NCBI GenBank assembly: GCA_948787875.1
Contig: CAQFKO010000004.1
Location: 1-38,600 of the forward strand
Direction: 5' to 3'
Origin: an uncultured Eubacteriales bacterium
GTDB taxonomy: Bacteria; Bacillota; Clostridia; Christensenellales; UBA1242
DNA length: 38,600 bases
Below are positions 21,271 through 30,840 of this stretch, one piece after another. Each line of letters opens with the position of its first letter. Position 1 is the first letter of the stretch. The notes beneath the pieces were generated by a model that was not told where the DNA came from, did not search any database, and saw only the letters and a list, made by a program, of their open reading frames with translations. The translations under genes and the position numbers were made by a program.

Positions 21271-24226
21271 CTAAAACACCTTTTAAACTTCTTAGTCTTA
21301 TTTTAACTGCTCCGAGATTTGTTATCTCGTCAATCTTTATTTGAGTATAAAGTTTGTCTTCCGCCTCCATAATCGCCCTGACCTCATCTGATGTGATTGC
21401 ATCTATTCCACAACCAAACGACACCAATTGAACAAGTTCAACATTATCGTTTTTTGAAGCAAAAACTGCGGCGTTATACATTCTGGCATGAAACGACCAC
21501 TGATTCAAAACACCCAAACCACTTGCCTTAACCTGATCAGAAATGCTGTCTTCCGACAAAACAACAAATCCAAGACTGTTGGCAAGTTTGTCTATTCCAT
21601 GACTGATTTCGGGGTCAATATGATAAGGCCTGCCTGCCAAAACCAAAGCAAATCTGTTTGTATCTTTTGCAAATTGAAGCGCCTTTTTGCCTTCATATCT
21701 GATATCGAATTTCCATTTTTCATAAAATAATTTGCTGTTTTTGATTGCTTTTAACAAATCTTTTTTGCTTATTTTGCAAATTTTGGAAAGTTCGGCAAAA
21801 AGTCCCTTAGCCAACGCTTTTTCTTTATTTATGTTTAAATAAGGATACAAAAACTTTATTTTGCCAAGCCCGTCTAAGTTTGCTTTTAAAAGCTCGGAAT
21901 AATATGCAACAACCGGACAATTAAAATGATTTTCGCCGTTTTTTTCATTTATATTATAAGTTAAACTAGGATAAAAAATTATATCCGCATTTTTATCTAG
22001 AAGCTCTAAAATATGGCCATGCATGACCTTTGCGGGATAACAAACAGTGTCTGACGGAATGGTATATTGCCCACGCTGATATATCTTTTTTGTGGTAAAG
22101 CCCGACATTATAACATTAAACCCAAGTTCTTCAAAAAGATTTTTCCAAAACGGTGCAAGTTCATACATTCCCAAACACATAGGAAGCCCGACCGTCAACT
22201 TGCCACTGTCTGTTTTTGATTTAAAAAGTTTTTCAAACTTTTCTCTTTTATATTTAAATAGGTTTGGAATTTGAATAGAATCTGCATGGCTTTCTCCAAG
22301 GGTAGCACCCTTTTCACACTGATTGCCCGAAATATATCTGCCACCGTCATTAAACAAATTTATTGTTAAGTTGCAATGATTTGTGCAACCGTTGCATTTG
22401 ACCATTTTTGAACTATGAGTAAATTTTTTGAGTTGTTCATAAGAACAAAGCGTTGAACTTTGTTTTGCAAGAGTCTTTGCATAAAGCGCCGAACCAAAAG
22501 CACCCATAAGCCCCGAAATTTCAGGTCTTATAACATTGTGTCCAATCTCTCTTTCAAACGCCCTAAGAACCGCATTATTTAAAAATGTTCCGCCTTGAAC
22601 AATTATATTTTTTCCCAAAGCCGAAGCTGATGCCTCGCGAATAACTTTGTATATTGCATTTTTTACAACGCTTATAGAAAGCCCCGCAGAAATATCTCCT
22701 ACTTCGGCACCGTCTTTTTGAGCTTGCTTAACCGAAGAATTCATAAACACCGTGCATCTTGAACCAAGGTCAACGGGATTTTTTGCAAATATGGCAAGTT
22801 CTGCAAAATCTTTTACGCTAAACCCCAGCGACTTTGCAAAAGTTTCTATAAACGAACCGCAGCCAGATGAGCACGCTTCGTTAAGGTTTATGCTGTCAAT
22901 AGAATTTTTGCGAATTTTGAAGCACTTTATATCTTGCCCGCCAATATCTAAAATATAATCAACATTTGGATTAAACTGTTTTGCGGCGGTATAGTGAGCC
23001 AAAGTTTCCACAAGCCCCGCGTCAATGTCAAAAGCCTTTCTTACAAGTTCTTCGCCATAGCCCGTTACAGCACTGCCCGCAATCTTGATTTTATTGTCAC
23101 AAAGTTCATAAATTTTTATCAGTTCACCTTTAATTATTTCAACGGGATCGCCTTGGTTTGAATTATAATAACTGTATAAAAGTTTGTTGTCTTCCGAAAT
23201 TAAAACAAGTTTTGTGGTTGTGCTTCCGCAGTCTATTCCAAGATAAGCCTTGCCACTGTATTTTGAAATTTCAAGTTCTTCCACCGTTGCTTTTTTGTGA
23301 CGCTTCAAAAATTCAGAATAATCGTTTTCGCGTTCAAAAAGAGGAGCTATTGTTTTTGAAACCTTTTTTGTGGTGTTTTTTGATTTTACCAGCTCTATCA
23401 AATTTTCAATATCAAAAGTTTTGATTTGCTTTGAAGCATATATACTTGCCCCAATTGCAACCGAAATCGATGCATATTCGGGGAACAATGCGTTTTCTTT
23501 CGAAAGTTGCAAGGTTTTTACAAACTGTTTTCTTAGACCCTTACAAAAAGATAAAGGCCCGCCCAAAAACATTACCTTGCCCTCAATTTTTCTGCCCTGA
23601 GCAAGCCCCGAAATTGTTTGACTGACGATAGATTGATAAATGCTTGCCGCAATATCTTCTTTTCTTGCACCTTGGTTTAAAAGTGGTTGAATATCTGACT
23701 TTGCAAACACTCCGCACCTTGAAGCAATAGGATAAAGTTTTTCACTTTTAAGGCTAAGCTCATCAAGCTGACTGCTTGTTACATTCATAAGCGTTGCCAT
23801 TTGGTCAATAAAAGCACCTGTGCCTCCTGCACAAGTCCCATTCATGCGCTCATCTGTTCCACCGTCAAAAAATATAACTTTTGCGTCTTCTCCACCAAGC
23901 TCTATAACCACATTAGTATCTTTTTCAAGCGTTTTAACAAGTTCGCTGGTTGCAAAAACCTCTTGAACAAAAGGAAGTGAAAGCTCGGTTGCAACACCCA
24001 TTCCAGAAGAACCCGAAAAAGCAATATGAATATTTTTATCACAAACCAAAGGTTTGATTTTTTTTAATTGCTCCAATACTTTTTGCTTTATTAAAGACAA
24101 GTGCCTTTCATAACAATTGTAAATTAATTTATTATTTTCAAATAATGCAAGTTTGATGGTGGTTGAACCAACATCAATTCCAAGATATATTCCGTCATTT
24201 TTAAAGATTTTGTTTTTAAATTCCAT
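21248..24226 (-). CDS. Double BadF/BcrA-type ATPase (acyl-CoA dehydratase activase-related)
   Basis: About 992 residues from the ATG at 24226. Two ASKHA-type ATPase domains are in tandem: the first has YLGIDVGSTTIKLALFE, GTCAGGTGAFIDQMATL and SRCGVFAKSDIQP; the second has YLGIDCGSTTTKLVLISE, EACSSGCGSFIETFAKS, SRCTVFMNSSVKQ and IIVQGGTFLNNAVL. A cysteine-rich knot follows (CNGCTNHCNLTI), then a DUF2229-like region with VGLPMCLGMYELAPFW and TIPSDTVCYPAKVMHGHI. True activases use ATP to send electrons to radical 2-hydroxyacyl-CoA dehydratases, but no dehydratase subunits are present here and the partner is unknown. A TTG at 24268 would add 14 residues; the ATG is preferred. It is the first gene of the operon, with its own promoter. 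Confidence 0.85.
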   Translation of the reverse strand: MEFKNKIFKNDGIYLGIDVGSTTIKLALFENNKLIYNCYERHLSLIKQKVLEQLKKIKPLVCDKNIHIAFSGSSGMGVATELSLPFVQEVFATSELVKTLEKDTNVVIELGGEDAKVIFFDGGTDERMNGTCAGGTGAFIDQMATLMNVTSSQLDELSLKSEKLYPIASRCGVFAKSDIQPLLNQGARKEDIAASIYQSIVSQTISGLAQGRKIEGKVMFLGGPLSFCKGLRKQFVKTLQLSKENALFPEYASISVAIGASIYASKQIKTFDIENLIELVKSKNTTKKVSKTIAPLFERENDYSEFLKRHKKATVEELEISKYSGKAYLGIDCGSTTTKLVLISEDNKLLYSYYNSNQGDPVEIIKGELIKIYELCDNKIKIAGSAVTGYGEELVRKAFDIDAGLVETLAHYTAAKQFNPNVDYILDIGGQDIKCFKIRKNSIDSINLNEACSSGCGSFIETFAKSLGFSVKDFAELAIFAKNPVDLGSRCTVFMNSSVKQAQKDGAEVGDISAGLSISVVKNAIYKVIREASASALGKNIIVQGGTFLNNAVLRAFEREIGHNVIRPEISGLMGAFGSALYAKTLAKQSSTLCSYEQLKKFTHSSKMVKCNGCTNHCNLTINLFNDGGRYISGNQCEKGATLGESHADSIQIPNLFKYKREKFEKLFKSKTDSGKLTVGLPMCLGMYELAPFWKNLFEELGFNVIMSGFTTKKIYQRGQYTIPSDTVCYPAKVMHGHILELLDKNADIIFYPSLTYNINEKNGENHFNCPVVAYYSELLKANLDGLGKIKFLYPYLNINKEKALAKGLFAELSKICKISKKDLLKAIKNSKLFYEKWKFDIRYEGKKALQFAKDTNRFALVLAGRPYHIDPEISHGIDKLANSLGFVVLSEDSISDQVKASGLGVLNQWSFHARMYNAAVFASKNDNVELVQLVSFGCGIDAITSDEVRAIMEAEDKLYTQIKIDEITNLGAVKIRLRSLKGVLDERKNKD

Positions 24227-24258
24227 AAGTGCCTGCTTTTCGCTAGTTTTACATTTTA

Positions 24259-24287
24259 AGTATAACAAAATTTTTTGTGCTTGGCAA
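24259..24287 (-). promoter_or_regulatory. Promoter of the activase-rel-alkD operon
   Basis: Minus-strand TTGCCA (24282-24287), a 17-base spacer and TATACT (24259-24264) lie about 33 bases before the ATG at 24226, giving a leader of roughly 26 bases. It is back to back with the ispH promoter. Confidence 0.65.
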
Positions 24288-24314
24288 TTTTTTGAATTGA
24301 ATTTAATATTACAG

Positions 24315-24346
24315 TTGCATAAAGAAAATTAATTTGATAATATAAT
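24315..24346 (+). promoter_or_regulatory. Promoter of ispH with a very short leader
   Basis: TTGCAT (24315-24320) with TAATAT (24338-24343, 17-base spacer) or the overlapping TATAAT (24341-24346). Transcription would begin only about five to eight bases before the ATG at 24358, and there is no ribosome binding site. Confidence 0.5.
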
Positions 24347-24357
24347 TTTATAAGATT

Positions 24358-25275
24358 ATGGGAAATATTAATATTGCAAAGATTTGCGGACTTTGCGCGG
24401 GTTGCAATGCCGCAATTTCGGAAACCGAAAAACTTTTACAGTCAAACAAAAATGTAACTTTGTTTAAAAAAATTGTTCACAATAAAAATGTGAATAAATA
24501 TTTGCAAGAGCTTGGAGCGTCTACTCACGAGAACATTGAAGAAATTATCGAATGGAAAAACAATATCGGCGAAAATTCCGTAGTAGTTATTCGCGCGCAT
24601 GGCGAACCTCCAAAAACTTATGAAATTTTAGATAAACACAAATTGGATTTTGCAGATTGCACCTGTATTAATGTGAAGCGAATTCATCAGTGTGTCGAAA
24701 AATTTTCGGGCAACGGCTATCGAATTATTTTGATTGGAAAATACGGAAAACAAAGCGGAACTATGCACCCCGAAATTTCAGGCACGCTGGGTTGGTGCAA
24801 AGGCGGTGCGATTTTGGTTGAAGACGAAGACGATTTAATGCAAATCAAGTTTGACCAAAGCACAAAATTTTATCTTATTTGCCAAACAACATTTAGCATT
24901 GATTTGGCAGAAAATCTGATTGAAAAAGCAAAAGAAATATGCAACAACCTTGGCAAAGAATTAATAACAAACAAATCTATTTGTTTTTCTCAAAAACTCA
25001 TTAATCAAAGCTCTGTCGAGCTTGCAAAATCTTGCGACCTTATGATTGTTATCGGAGGCAAAAATTCAAGCAACACCAATGAACTTTTTAAAAATATTTC
25101 AAAGTTTTGCAAAACAATATTTTTTGAAGACATTGAAGATTGGAAAGACGAATTTGCCAAAAATCAAATAGTTCTTTCAAAAGACTTAAAAATAGGAATA
25201 ACAGCAGGCGCGTCTACCATGCAAAGCGAGCTTCAAAAACTTAAAACCATGCTCGAACAAGAAATTTCAAATTAA
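24358..25275 (+). CDS. ispH: 4-hydroxy-3-methylbut-2-enyl diphosphate reductase (IspH/LytB)
   Basis: A 305-residue enzyme for the last step of the DXP isoprenoid pathway, reducing HMBPP to IPP and DMAPP. All key residues are visible: cluster cysteines C13 (GLCAGC), C103 (DCTCINV) and C209 (SICFSQ); substrate residues H41-N42 (IVHN), H81 (RAHG), H137 and E139 (MHPEISG), T177/T178 (CQTT), S237, S238 and N239 (KNSSNTNE), and the C-terminal GITAGAST. It departs from the consensus at DATCP (here DCTCI) and at GHPE (here TMHPE). No S1-domain fusion is present, unlike some clostridial forms. It is read from a short-leader promoter and is divergent from the activase operon. Confidence 0.93.
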   Translation: MGNINIAKICGLCAGCNAAISETEKLLQSNKNVTLFKKIVHNKNVNKYLQELGASTHENIEEIIEWKNNIGENSVVVIRAHGEPPKTYEILDKHKLDFADCTCINVKRIHQCVEKFSGNGYRIILIGKYGKQSGTMHPEISGTLGWCKGGAILVEDEDDLMQIKFDQSTKFYLICQTTFSIDLAENLIEKAKEICNNLGKELITNKSICFSQKLINQSSVELAKSCDLMIVIGGKNSSNTNELFKNISKFCKTIFFEDIEDWKDEFAKNQIVLSKDLKIGITAGASTMQSELQKLKTMLEQEISN

Positions 25276-25359
25276 AAAATCGCAAAATTTGTAAAATATT
25301 TTAAATATTATTAATAAATTAAAGCTTTTTTGAAAAAATTTATTTATCAGGAGATTAAT

Positions 25360-26037
25360 ATGAAAATAAGCATTAACAGCCACAGTTCAATCCAAGCAGA
25401 CGATTTGTTTTTTGACCCATACAATATTGACGATAAGCCGCTAAAAGTTTATGATACAAAGTCAAAGATTTTTGAAACTTGCAACGGGATTTTGTCAGAT
25501 AAAAAAGTTGCCAAATATGTTCTTATTACCCACTCGCATTTTGACCATTTAAGCATTGAAGATATAAATAAAGTCATTGACGAAAACACGGTTATTATTG
25601 CCACCCCTGATGCAAAGACTGCGCTTGAAACCAACTTTAAAGATAACAACAAATTCTTTATCAGACCAAACGAAGCAATGGAACTTGACGGCATAACAAT
25701 AAGCACTTTTTGCTCTTATAACAAAAACAAAGATTTTCATAAAAAAGAAAATGGCTGGGTGGGCTATAAAGTAACCACAAAAGACGAAACTTTTGCCGTT
25801 TTGGGCGACACCGATTTTACTGACGAGTTAAAAGATTTAAGCTGTGATATTCTGTTTATTCCAATCGGCGGAACATACACAATGACCGCCTCAGAAGCCG
25901 CAGAAGCAACAAATATTATTAAGCCTGATATTGTTGTTCCGTCACATTATAACAGCCTTGTCGGAAGCAAAAAAGACGAAGAGGAATTTTTGAGCAAACT
26001 TGACAAAAACATTACTCCTATAATTTTAATTGATTAA
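25360..26037 (+). CDS. Metallo-beta-lactamase-fold hydrolase
   Basis: A 225-residue protein with the metal-binding motif THSHFDHLS (His58, His60, Asp62, His63), an AVLGDTDFTDE segment providing the bridging Asp, and VVPSHYNS providing the final His. It matches the compact UPF0173/YtkL-type metal-dependent hydrolases, cytoplasmic enzymes whose substrates are mostly unknown. The start is set at 25360, where AGGAG lies six bases upstream; the longer frame from 25330 is not supported. It follows ispH by 84 bases on the same strand and is closed by a strong terminator, so co-transcription with ispH is possible. Confidence 0.85.
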   Translation: MKISINSHSSIQADDLFFDPYNIDDKPLKVYDTKSKIFETCNGILSDKKVAKYVLITHSHFDHLSIEDINKVIDENTVIIATPDAKTALETNFKDNNKFFIRPNEAMELDGITISTFCSYNKNKDFHKKENGWVGYKVTTKDETFAVLGDTDFTDELKDLSCDILFIPIGGTYTMTASEAAEATNIIKPDIVVPSHYNSLVGSKKDEEEFLSKLDKNITPIILID

Positions 26038-26040
26038 AAA

Positions 26041-26070
26041 AATGTAGCAATGATTGCTACATTTTATTTT
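26041..26070. terminator. Bidirectional intrinsic terminator
   Basis: A ten-base-pair perfect stem (26041-26050 with 26054-26063) with a three-base loop, a T-rich right flank, and an A-run on the left (26035-26042) that gives T's on the minus strand. It serves the hydrolase gene and the converging zinc-ribbon gene. Confidence 0.85.
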
Positions 26071-26078
26071 AAAAAATT

Positions 26079-27125
26079 TTATCTGCAAAAAAGATAAATT
26101 AGCAGTCCCACTATTCCAAGCACGGCAACAGCCTCTGCAAGCGTCTTGAAAATTCTGCCTGCGGTGATAGGAGATTTCCCTATAACCTTGCCTGTTGTTC
26201 CGCTGATAAAAGTTTTATATAATTTGTTTTTGTGTGTAAATGCATTCACATAAACAGGCACATACGCAAAGTTAAAAAACACATCGTCAACCATTGCTTC
26301 AACCGAAACATCAGAAACTTCTTTGTATTTTTTAAGCACCGACTGTTTCATTTCTTTTTCCAATTCGGCTTCTGCGTCTTTTGTAATTTTGTAATAATAG
26401 TCGTGAATGTTTTTATCAATACTCTCTACCCTATAACCATAAGTATATTCTGGAACATAGGGAATAAGCCCAGCATAATCATTTTCATCAAATAGTTCCA
26501 AAAATATGTCGTCTTGTGCATTGCTTGCAGAGTGGTCATGCGATTTTATGCGCTTATATTTTTCACCGAAAACCGGCTTTGGAACACTGTAAAAACTTCC
26601 ATCACTGTCTTTTTGAAGCGAGGTTGCAGTTGCACTGTATGTTCCCGAAATGTTGAATGTGAAATTCCAAACAGGAATATACACTCCCATAAGTTCTTGA
26701 TTTTTTGCAGATTTTTTTAACGCTCTTGGAACAGATACTTTGCCTTTTAAGTATTCCGCAAACTTTTTTGCCGCTTGGTCTTTTGAAATTTTAAAAGGAA
26801 TAATGCCGTCTGCACAAAGCCCCGCATCTTCAACAAGAGAACAAGAAGAACTTCCACAATTTGGACATTTTTTTGAAACACCTTCACTAGTCATATAATA
26901 TTTGTTTCCACAATTATTACACTGATAAGCATTAAGTGTTCGATTTAGTTTGTTTGGGTGAAAGCTATCGTCATATTGTCTGACAAGCACGGCGTCGTCA
27001 TTTTGCTGTGGCAAAAAATAGTTTGAGTCGCAATATTTGCAAGTCAAACACCCCTGCTTTGGATTATACCAAAGCTCACTTCCGCAGTTTTTGCATTTAG
27101 AAGTTATTACTTCATTTTCTTTCAT
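26079..27125 (-). CDS. Zinc-ribbon protein with C-terminal membrane anchor
   Basis: A 348-residue protein. Two zinc ribbons open it: CKNCG with CKYCD (residues 11-33) and CNNCG with CPNCG (about 70-92). A long middle domain follows with several aromatic-rich strands (GVYIPVWNFTFNISGTYSAT, LIPYVPEYTYGYRVESIDK, FFNFAYVPVYVNAFTHKNKL). A hydrophobic helix (about 326-346) ends the chain, so most of it faces the cytoplasm as a tail-anchored protein. This arrangement occurs in uncharacterised Firmicute proteins; the ligand is unknown. No ribosome binding site precedes the ATG, but a promoter -10 box lies six bases before it. The gene forms its own unit between two strong signals. Confidence 0.75.
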   Translation of the reverse strand: MKENEVITSKCKNCGSELWYNPKQGCLTCKYCDSNYFLPQQNDDAVLVRQYDDSFHPNKLNRTLNAYQCNNCGNKYYMTSEGVSKKCPNCGSSSCSLVEDAGLCADGIIPFKISKDQAAKKFAEYLKGKVSVPRALKKSAKNQELMGVYIPVWNFTFNISGTYSATATSLQKDSDGSFYSVPKPVFGEKYKRIKSHDHSASNAQDDIFLELFDENDYAGLIPYVPEYTYGYRVESIDKNIHDYYYKITKDAEAELEKEMKQSVLKKYKEVSDVSVEAMVDDVFFNFAYVPVYVNAFTHKNKLYKTFISGTTGKVIGKSPITAGRIFKTLAEAVAVLGIVGLLIYLFCR

Positions 27126-27131
27126 ACATCT

Positions 27132-27160
27132 ATTTTAATTATTTTTTACATCTATGGCAA
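27132..27160 (-). promoter_or_regulatory. Promoter of the zinc-ribbon gene abutting its start codon
   Basis: Minus-strand TTGCCA (27155-27160), a 17-base spacer and TAAAAT (27132-27137) are followed after six bases by the ATG at 27125. No ribosome binding site exists between them, so the mRNA should be leaderless. Confidence 0.6.
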
Positions 27161-27188
27161 CAAAATATTCGCCGAGCGACAATTTTTG

Positions 27189-28931
27189 TTAATTAGTTTG
27201 GTCAAAATAATTTGTTTTGGAATATTTTGGAATAATCTTCTTTGGCGTTCCGCTGTCTATAATCTTTCCTTTTTCTATAACCAAAATTTTGTCCATATCG
27301 GTTAAGGTTGAAAGTCTGTGTGCAATGCAAATAATTGTTTGCCCTTTAAGATATTGATTGATATTTTTTTGAATTTTGAACTCGGTTTCATTGTCAAGTG
27401 CACTTGTGGCTTCGTCAAAAATAACTATTTTTGTGCTCTTTAAAAATATTCTTGCAAGGGTTATTCTTTGCCTTTGCCCACCCGACAATTTTATGCCTCG
27501 CTCACCAACAATAGTTTCATATTTGTTTGGCAAAGATTCTATAAATTCGTGAAGCTCTGCCTTTTTTGAAGCCTCAAAAATTTCTTCTTCGGTTGCACTT
27601 GGCTTTGCAAGCCTTATATTTTCATAAATAGTGGAATGAAGAAGTATTGTGTCTTGTGGCACATAAGTAATGTTGTTATAAAGCGATTTATTGCTAAAAT
27701 CATCTATGTTTTTGCCGTCAATCAAAATGCTCCCGCTGTTGCACTTATAAAATTTAAACAATAAGTTTACTAGTGTAGACTTTCCGCTTCCGCTGACGCC
27801 GATTATTCCGACTTTGGTTTTGTCTTCTACTTTTAAACTGAAATGGTTAAAAACATCTTCGTTTGTATATTTAAAGCTAACATCTTTAAACTCAACTGTT
27901 CCCGAATTAATTTGCAAATCAGGCTTGTTATCTTCAAAAATATTATTATCATCATAAAGCAGTTCATAAGAATTGTTAATAACAACCAAAGTGTCACTTA
28001 TGTCAACAATTTGCCAAGAAATGCTGGTGGTTGAGTTTTTGATAGAAATCATTGAGGTTAAAATAAACACAAAATCACCGATTGTTATGGCTGACAATTT
28101 GTAAAGTTCAAGCCCATAAACCGCAATGGAAATAAGAACAACCAAGTGCAAAATGTTAGAAAAAAAGCCATACAAAAACTCATGCTTAGAGGCCTTGCTT
28201 TTATAAAAAAGTTCCCTGCTCTTTTGCCCCACAATATTGTTAGAAAAAGCATTCACCGAATTATAAATTCTAAGCGAAGTAAAATTCATAATAGAGTCAT
28301 TTAGCAATCCGTTAAATTCACGATTTTCTATTTGAGCCGACTTTTGACACTTTAAATATGTTATTTTAAAATAAACCAGCCTTCCAACAATAATGCCGAT
28401 ATAAATAACAAACGAAATTCCGAATATAACAAGGTTGATTGAAGCTAAAATAACAAAACTTGTTATCATTGAACCAATATGACAAATAAGGTCTTGCAAA
28501 ATCACTTTATTAAGGCGTTCAAGTTTTGGACAAACTTCACTGATTGCATTTGCAATTTTTCCGCTGTAATTATCACTGTAATACGAATAAGACTTATTAC
28601 TTAGGTGATTAAACAATTTTTGAGTAACAAATTTGCCTTGCTTTACTCTTAGCGGAATTGAACGAATTGTCATAGAAATATATCTTGCTATTGTTTCCAC
28701 AACAAAAACAACCGCAATTATCGCCAATGCAATATAAAGTTGTTTTAATTCAAAATTTTCTTTAAAAGGCAAATTAACCGTATTTTTTATTGTATACATT
28801 CCGATAAGGCTTAAAATTTGAGCCAAAATCATTAAAAATATCATTAAACAAAACAAACCCTTAACAGGCGAATACAACGATAATAAAAATTTGCCAAAGC
28901 CTTTGCTTTTCTTTTGTTTGGAATTTTTCAT
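27189..28931 (-). CDS. ABC exporter (fused membrane and ATPase domains)
   Basis: A 580-residue type IV ABC transporter half. Six membrane helices fill residues 20-320, followed by an ATPase domain with Walker A GVSGSGKST, Q-loop YVPQDTILL, signature LSGGQRQR, Walker B IVIFDEATSALD and H-loop IAHRLST. All catalytic residues are present, so a homodimer would have two active sites. It lacks a peptidase domain. The exported substrate (peptide, lipid or drug) cannot be told. It has no ribosome binding site; a -10 box lies six bases before the ATG. The gene stands alone between the zinc-ribbon gene and the heterodimeric pair, and only a weak imperfect hairpin is seen after its stop codon. Confidence 0.9.
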   Translation of the reverse strand: MKNSKQKKSKGFGKFLLSLYSPVKGLFCLMIFLMILAQILSLIGMYTIKNTVNLPFKENFELKQLYIALAIIAVVFVVETIARYISMTIRSIPLRVKQGKFVTQKLFNHLSNKSYSYYSDNYSGKIANAISEVCPKLERLNKVILQDLICHIGSMITSFVILASINLVIFGISFVIYIGIIVGRLVYFKITYLKCQKSAQIENREFNGLLNDSIMNFTSLRIYNSVNAFSNNIVGQKSRELFYKSKASKHEFLYGFFSNILHLVVLISIAVYGLELYKLSAITIGDFVFILTSMISIKNSTTSISWQIVDISDTLVVINNSYELLYDDNNIFEDNKPDLQINSGTVEFKDVSFKYTNEDVFNHFSLKVEDKTKVGIIGVSGSGKSTLVNLLFKFYKCNSGSILIDGKNIDDFSNKSLYNNITYVPQDTILLHSTIYENIRLAKPSATEEEIFEASKKAELHEFIESLPNKYETIVGERGIKLSGGQRQRITLARIFLKSTKIVIFDEATSALDNETEFKIQKNINQYLKGQTIICIAHRLSTLTDMDKILVIEKGKIIDSGTPKKIIPKYSKTNYFDQTN

Positions 28932-28937
28932 AAAATT

Positions 28938-28965
28938 ATATTATCACAAAATTATATTTTTTCAA
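28938..28965 (-). promoter_or_regulatory. Promoter of the 580-residue ABC exporter abutting its start codon
   Basis: Minus-strand TTGAAA (28960-28965), a 16-base spacer and TAATAT (28938-28943) precede the ATG at 28931 by six bases. A TATAAT overlapping the -10 box (28935-28940) would place initiation inside the gene and is less likely. The -35 box merges with the T-tract of the upstream terminator. Confidence 0.5.
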
Positions 28966-28993
28966 ATAAAAAACTTCCAATAAAATGGAAGTT
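28965..28993 (-). terminator. Intrinsic terminator of the heterodimeric ABC exporter operon
   Basis: AACTTCCA (28972-28979) pairs with TGGAAGTT (28986-28993) around a six-base loop. On the minus strand the stem is followed by a run of T's. It lies six bases beyond the stop codon at 28999. Confidence 0.78.
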
Positions 28994-28998
28994 CTTTA

Positions 28999-30840
28999 TT
29001 AGTCAATTTGGTCACAACCTGCCAAACTAAACTGACTGTTATATAGTTCGGCATAAAAACCGTTTTGTTTTATTAACTCTTTGTGGTTTCCGCTTTCTAT
29101 TACATCACCGTCTTTTAGAACCAAAATAATATCCGCATTTTTGATTGTAGAAAGTCTGTGAGCAATAACAAAGCTTGTTCTGCCATGAGTAAGTTTGTCC
29201 ATTGCACTTTGAATAAGTTCTTCCGTTCTGGTGTCTACATTGCTGGTCGCCTCGTCCAAAATCAACATCGGCGTATTTTGAAGCATTGCTCTTGCAATGG
29301 TAAGCAATTGTTTTTGCCCCACCGAAACATTGGTTTCGTCTGACAAAATTGTGTCATAACCATTAGACAAAGTTTTTATGAAGTGGTCAAGACCGCAAGC
29401 CATACAAACGCGGTCAAGGTCCTCATCGGTTATACCCTCTTTGTTATAAACAAGGTTTTCTCTGATAGTTCCCTCAAAGAGCCATGTATCTTGCAACACC
29501 ATTGAAAATATATCTCTGAGCTGGCTAGACTTCATATCATAAATAGACACGCCGTCTATTGAAATATCCCCGCTGTTTGCTTCATAAAATCTCATCAAAA
29601 GATTAACGATTGTGGTTTTGCCCGCGCCCGTAGGTCCGACTATTGCAACTTTTTGCCCGGCTTTTATTTTAACAGAAAAGTCATGAATAATTTCTCTTTC
29701 TTTGTCATAGCCGAATTTAATGTGACTAATGTCAACATTTCCCTTTATTTTTTCAGGAAGCTCAACATTTTTGTGTGACTCGTCTGCAAGTTCTTCCTCT
29801 TCAACAAAGTTAAACACTCTTTCTGCCGCAGCAGCCGCAGTCTGAATGCTTGTCATTGCCTGCGCAATTTGCGAAAGCGGATTGGTAAAGTATCTGATAT
29901 AAATCATAAACGAAACAATAACGCCAAAGCTTATTTTCCCGTTCATGGTAAGCACTGCACCAAGTATGCACACAACAACATAGCCAAAGTTTCCGATAAA
30001 GCCCATAATAGGTTGCATTATTCCCGAAATAAACTGTGATTTCCATGCCGCAGTATAAAGTTTGTGATTGATTTTTTCAAACTTTTCGGTAGTTTCGCCA
30101 AGAGCATTATAAGTTTTTACAATGCTTTGACCCGAATAAACTTCTTCAACCACGCCGTCTAACTCTGCGAGGCGTTGTTGTTGCCAAACAAAATATTTTT
30201 GTGATTTTCTTATAATAAAGAACATCAAAACAAAACCAAGCAGTGTTGAACCGATAGCGGCAAGTGCCATAAGCCAATTGGTAACAAACATCATTATAAG
30301 CGAGCCCAAAAATAGCACTATTGCACTCACAAGATTTGAAACACTTTGATGCAAAGTTTGTCCGACGGTGTCAACATCGTTTGTTACACAAGAAAGCACA
30401 TCGCCATATGGTGTTCTATCCAAAAATTTAAGTGGAACTCTGTTGATTTTTCTTGAAATATCCGCTCTTAAATTTCTGCTCATATTATGACAGGTTGTGC
30501 CCATCAAAACATTTGCAATATATGTGCAAACAAAGCCAAGCACATACAAAATTATAAGAACTATTGCAATTTTAAAAATTTCTGCCATTTCAAAACTTGC
30601 ACCAAGCGAAATAAGTGTTCCTGTTACCGCATCAATCTCCGGCAAAGAAGCAGAAATAATATCGGTTATTTTTGATAATTGATTTGGGCCAACAAGTCTA
30701 AACACCGTACTTGCAATAATAAGTATTAAAGAAATTATAACAAGTGGAAGATAACTTTTTATATATCTGAAAAGTTTTTTTACCGACTTGCCCAAATTTT
30801 TTGGTTTTTCAATTGAACCTTTTTTATTTATTCTAGGCAT
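28999..30840 (-). CDS. Heterodimeric ABC exporter subunit with consensus Walker B
   Basis: A 613-residue half-transporter: a 30-residue basic N-terminus, six membrane helices (about 35-320), then an ATPase domain with Walker A GPTGAGKTT, signature VSVGQKQLLTIARA, Walker B LILDEATSNVD and H-loop IAHRLST. The catalytic Glu after Walker B is present. The signature reads VSVGQ instead of LSGGQ, as is usual for this subunit type in YfiB/YfiC- or TM287/288-like heterodimers. Its start overlaps the partner gene by eight bases and has AGGAGG upstream, so the two subunits are co-translated. Multidrug or lipid export is the commonest role in the family; the substrate here is unknown. Confidence 0.9.
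   Translation of the reverse strand: MPRINKKGSIEKPKNLGKSVKKLFRYIKSYLPLVIISLILIIASTVFRLVGPNQLSKITDIISASLPEIDAVTGTLISLGASFEMAEIFKIAIVLIILYVLGFVCTYIANVLMGTTCHNMSRNLRADISRKINRVPLKFLDRTPYGDVLSCVTNDVDTVGQTLHQSVSNLVSAIVLFLGSLIMMFVTNWLMALAAIGSTLLGFVLMFFIIRKSQKYFVWQQQRLAELDGVVEEVYSGQSIVKTYNALGETTEKFEKINHKLYTAAWKSQFISGIMQPIMGFIGNFGYVVVCILGAVLTMNGKISFGVIVSFMIYIRYFTNPLSQIAQAMTSIQTAAAAAERVFNFVEEEELADESHKNVELPEKIKGNVDISHIKFGYDKEREIIHDFSVKIKAGQKVAIVGPTGAGKTTIVNLLMRFYEANSGDISIDGVSIYDMKSSQLRDIFSMVLQDTWLFEGTIRENLVYNKEGITDEDLDRVCMACGLDHFIKTLSNGYDTILSDETNVSVGQKQLLTIARAMLQNTPMLILDEATSNVDTRTEELIQSAMDKLTHGRTSFVIAHRLSTIKNADIILVLKDGDVIESGNHKELIKQNGFYAELYNSQFSLAGCDQID

Noticed and set aside
27162..27188. Imperfect hairpin after the 580-residue ABC exporter considered as a terminator
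   Set aside because: The stem has two mismatches and only four T's follow on the minus strand; too weak to list.
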